A stretch of 64,000 bases of DNA, taken from the NCBI RefSeq assembly GCF_002902945.1, contig NZ_CP026102.1, positions 868,001-932,000 of the forward strand, read 5' to 3'. The number at the start of each line of letters is the position of its first letter. Position 1 is the first letter of the stretch. The notes under the pieces are model-generated. The model searched no databases. It was not told the DNA's origin and saw only the letters and a program-made list of their open reading frames with translations. The translations under genes and the position numbers were made by a program. The DNA comes from Paraburkholderia caribensis. Lineage in GTDB: Bacteria > Pseudomonadota > Gammaproteobacteria > Burkholderiales > Burkholderiaceae. Positions 62,417 to 64,000 of this stretch are shown one piece after another.

Positions 62417-62472
62417 TTCGTCTGAGGGTGGATAGGAGACAAGCGGAAAGGTAAATGGTAAGGATCGTAAAA

Positions 62473-62482
62473 ACAATATTGT
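62473..62482. promoter_or_regulatory. palindrome, candidate TetR operator
   Basis: ACAATATTGT is a perfect 10-bp palindrome midway between the divergent TetR and HlyD starts, in an AT-rich stretch (62465-62532). A second imperfect inverted repeat (AATTATA ... TATAAATT, about 62507-62529) follows. Operator role inferred from position. Confidence 0.5.
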
Positions 62483-62543
62483 TGACTAAATTGTACCAAC
62501 TGGAATAATTATAACGAACGGTATAAATTTATCTGGGGTCAAC

Positions 62544-63668
62544 ATGTCAGCCACTTTGCCCGTCGAAGACTCCGAGCGCGCCGCGAGCGCGCAACGGTCC
62601 AGAAAGAAGGGCGTATTTCTCATCATCGGCGGCGTCGCCGTGCTTGGCGCGATTGCGTGGGGCGCGCACTGGTGGACGGTGGGGCGCTACATCGAAAGCA
62701 CTGACGACGCTTATCTTCAAGCCGACGGCATGACCGTTGCGCCGAAGGTGTCGGGCTACGTGGCCGACGTGCTGGTCGGCGACAACCAGTCCGTCAAACG
62801 CGGCGAGCCGCTTGTGCGGCTCGACAGCCGCCAGTACGACGCGGTGCTCGAACAGGCGAACGCGACCATTGCCGCGCGCCGCGCCGACATCCTGCGGGGT
62901 GAAGCGGAACTCGCGCAGCAGCAGGCGGCCATCGCGCAAGCCCGCGCGCAACTCGACGGCGCGAGCGCGAACGAGGCCCACGCGGCCGATCAGGTCAGGC
63001 GCTACGAGCCGCTCGCCGCGACGGGCGCCGAGACGGGCGAGCGCGTCGCCGAGCTGCGCAACTCGCAGCGTCAGGCGAGCGCCACGCGCGCCGCCGATGC
63101 CGCCGCGCTGCAAAGCGCCGAACGCCAGATCGCGACCACGCACGCCGCGATCGCACAGGCGCGCGCGCAGCTGGCCGCCGCCGAAGCAAGTGCGCGTCAG
63201 GCGCAACTCGATACGCAGGACACCGTGCTCAAGAGTCCCATCGACGGACGCGTCGGCGACCGCAGCGTGCGCGTCGGTCAATACGCGCAGCCGGGCTCGC
63301 GCTTCATGACGATCGTGCCCGTGCAGGACGTGTATCTCGTCGCCAACTTCAAGGAAACGCAGATCGGCATGATGCGCGTCGGGCAGCCTGTGACGCTGCG
63401 TATCGACGCGTTGCCGGGCACGAAGCTGCACGGCAGGATCGACAGTTTCTCGCCGGGCACGGGCTCGCAGTTTGCGTTGCTGCCCGCGCAGAACGCGACG
63501 GGCAACTTCACGAAGATCGTGCAGCGCGTGCCTGTGCGCATCCGGCTCGACGTCGGGCAGGAAACCCGCAAGGTGCTGCTGCCGGGGCTGTCGGTGAATG
63601 TCGACGTGGACACGCGCGGCGCGCGCGACAACGAAGCGCGTATCGAACGCGAGAACGGCCGTGGCTGA
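62544..63668 (+). CDS. HlyD/EmrA-type membrane-fusion protein
   Basis: A 374-residue periplasmic adaptor. One membrane helix lies at about 24-45 (GVFLIIGGVAVLGAIAWGAHW). The first lipoyl half is YIESTDDAYLQADGMTVAPK. A long coiled-coil hairpin, Ala/Gln/Arg-rich, spans about 100-225. The second lipoyl half and beta-barrel have KSPIDGRVGDRSVRVGQYAQ and VANFKETQIGMMRVGQPVTL. It couples the EmrB-type pump encoded next to an outer-membrane channel. Its stop overlaps the pump start by 8 bp. Confidence 0.93.
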   Translation: MSATLPVEDSERAASAQRSRKKGVFLIIGGVAVLGAIAWGAHWWTVGRYIESTDDAYLQADGMTVAPKVSGYVADVLVGDNQSVKRGEPLVRLDSRQYDAVLEQANATIAARRADILRGEAELAQQQAAIAQARAQLDGASANEAHAADQVRRYEPLAATGAETGERVAELRNSQRQASATRAADAAALQSAERQIATTHAAIAQARAQLAAAEASARQAQLDTQDTVLKSPIDGRVGDRSVRVGQYAQPGSRFMTIVPVQDVYLVANFKETQIGMMRVGQPVTLRIDALPGTKLHGRIDSFSPGTGSQFALLPAQNATGNFTKIVQRVPVRIRLDVGQETRKVLLPGLSVNVDVDTRGARDNEARIERENGRG

Positions 63669-64000
63669 GCACGCCGCCGCGAAACCTGCCAACGCCACTG
63701 CCGCCGACTGGACGGCCGTGGCCGCGGGCGCGCTCGGCGCGCTGATGGCGACGCTCGATATCTCGATCACGAACTCCGCCTTGCCGCAGATTCAAGGGCA
63801 GATCGGCGCGACGGGCACGGAAGGCACATGGATATCGACGGGCTATCTGATGTCCGAGATCGTGATGATTCCACTCGCCGCGTGGCTGACGCGCGTATTC
63901 GGGCTGCGCAATTTCCTGCTCGGCAACGCGACGCTCTTCACGCTGTTTTCGATTCTCTGCGGGATGTCGCACAGCCTGCCGCAGATGATCGTCGGGCGGA
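63661..64000 (+). CDS. EmrB/QacA-type DHA2 multidrug efflux transporter, 5' part (cut by window end)
   Basis: The first 113 residues are in the window. I place the start at a GTG (63661) that overlaps the HlyD stop. LGALMATLDISITNSALPQI, the helix-1 signature of DHA2 pumps, and TWISTGYLMSEIVMIPLAAW are clear, and the frame is open to the last base. With the upstream adaptor it forms an EmrAB-like efflux pump under the divergent TetR regulator. Confidence 0.9.
   Translation, partial: MAEHAAAKPANATAADWTAVAAGALGALMATLDISITNSALPQIQGQIGATGTEGTWISTGYLMSEIVMIPLAAWLTRVFGLRNFLLGNATLFTLFSILCGMSHSLPQMIVGR

Overview
The window looks like a chromosomal segment of a Burkholderiales bacterium, most likely Paraburkholderia or Caballeronia. 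That placement is an inference from the high GC content, the Burkholderia-type 23S/5S sequence, a DUF4148 secreted protein, a complete malonate decarboxylase operon, and dense LysR/GntR-regulated transport and catabolic loci. No taxonomic search was possible.

Layout. 1-1353: 3' part of an rRNA operon (23S, 5S, terminator). 1.5-10.2 kb: a LysR regulator divergent from a FUSC-type exporter, a small secreted protein with a Cys-rich tail, an acetyl-CoA hydrolase/CoA-transferase, a membrane metallophosphoesterase, a RutE-like reductase and an AlkB-like dioxygenase. 10.3-17.4 kb (minus): a tightly coupled operon, an FCD-type GntR regulator followed by mdcA-B-C-D-E-G-H, with a divergent MFS carrier as the likely malonate permease. 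19.7-28.9 kb: a DMT exporter with LysR regulator, secreted proteins, arylamine N-acetyltransferase, an ICMT-like membrane protein, pyruvate:quinone oxidoreductase (poxB), an alpha/beta hydrolase and two more small Cys-tail proteins. 29.7-42.9 kb: two amino-acid-type ABC importers, each with its own UTRA-type GntR regulator, arranged as mirror images. One carries an ammonia-lyase homologue that lacks the Ala-Ser-Gly cofactor triad. The other is divergent from a 2-oxoglutarate/Fe(II) oxygenase and a D-2-hydroxyacid dehydrogenase-like flavoprotein. 43-54.6 kb: a 1132-residue GMC oxidoreductase/hydrolase fusion, a sigma-like protein, a hybrid histidine kinase, a LuxR-type response regulator, and a cyanide-insensitive-type bd oxidase (cydA, cydB and a 55-residue DUF2474 gene overlapping cydB). 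55.6-64 kb: a tautomerase, a class II aldolase, a urea transporter, a DUF1089 protein, an acetyltransferase, a second FUSC protein, a thioesterase, a Gly-rich lipoprotein, and a TetR/HlyD/EmrB efflux locus cut by the window end.

The most unusual structure is a family of four intergenic, nested inverted-repeat elements (about 18.9, 24.3, 35.5 and 54.9 kb). All share outer arms of about 115-190 bp and an 83-bp core between 28-bp inner inverted repeats. Judged against its surroundings, the core lies in one orientation in two copies and in the other orientation in two. The top strand changes from GT-rich to AC-rich across every copy, whatever the direction of the neighbouring genes. The second standout is the ammonia-lyase homologue without its MIO triad. 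The third is three small secreted proteins with a shared C-terminal Cys...Cys...FG(S/N) tail.
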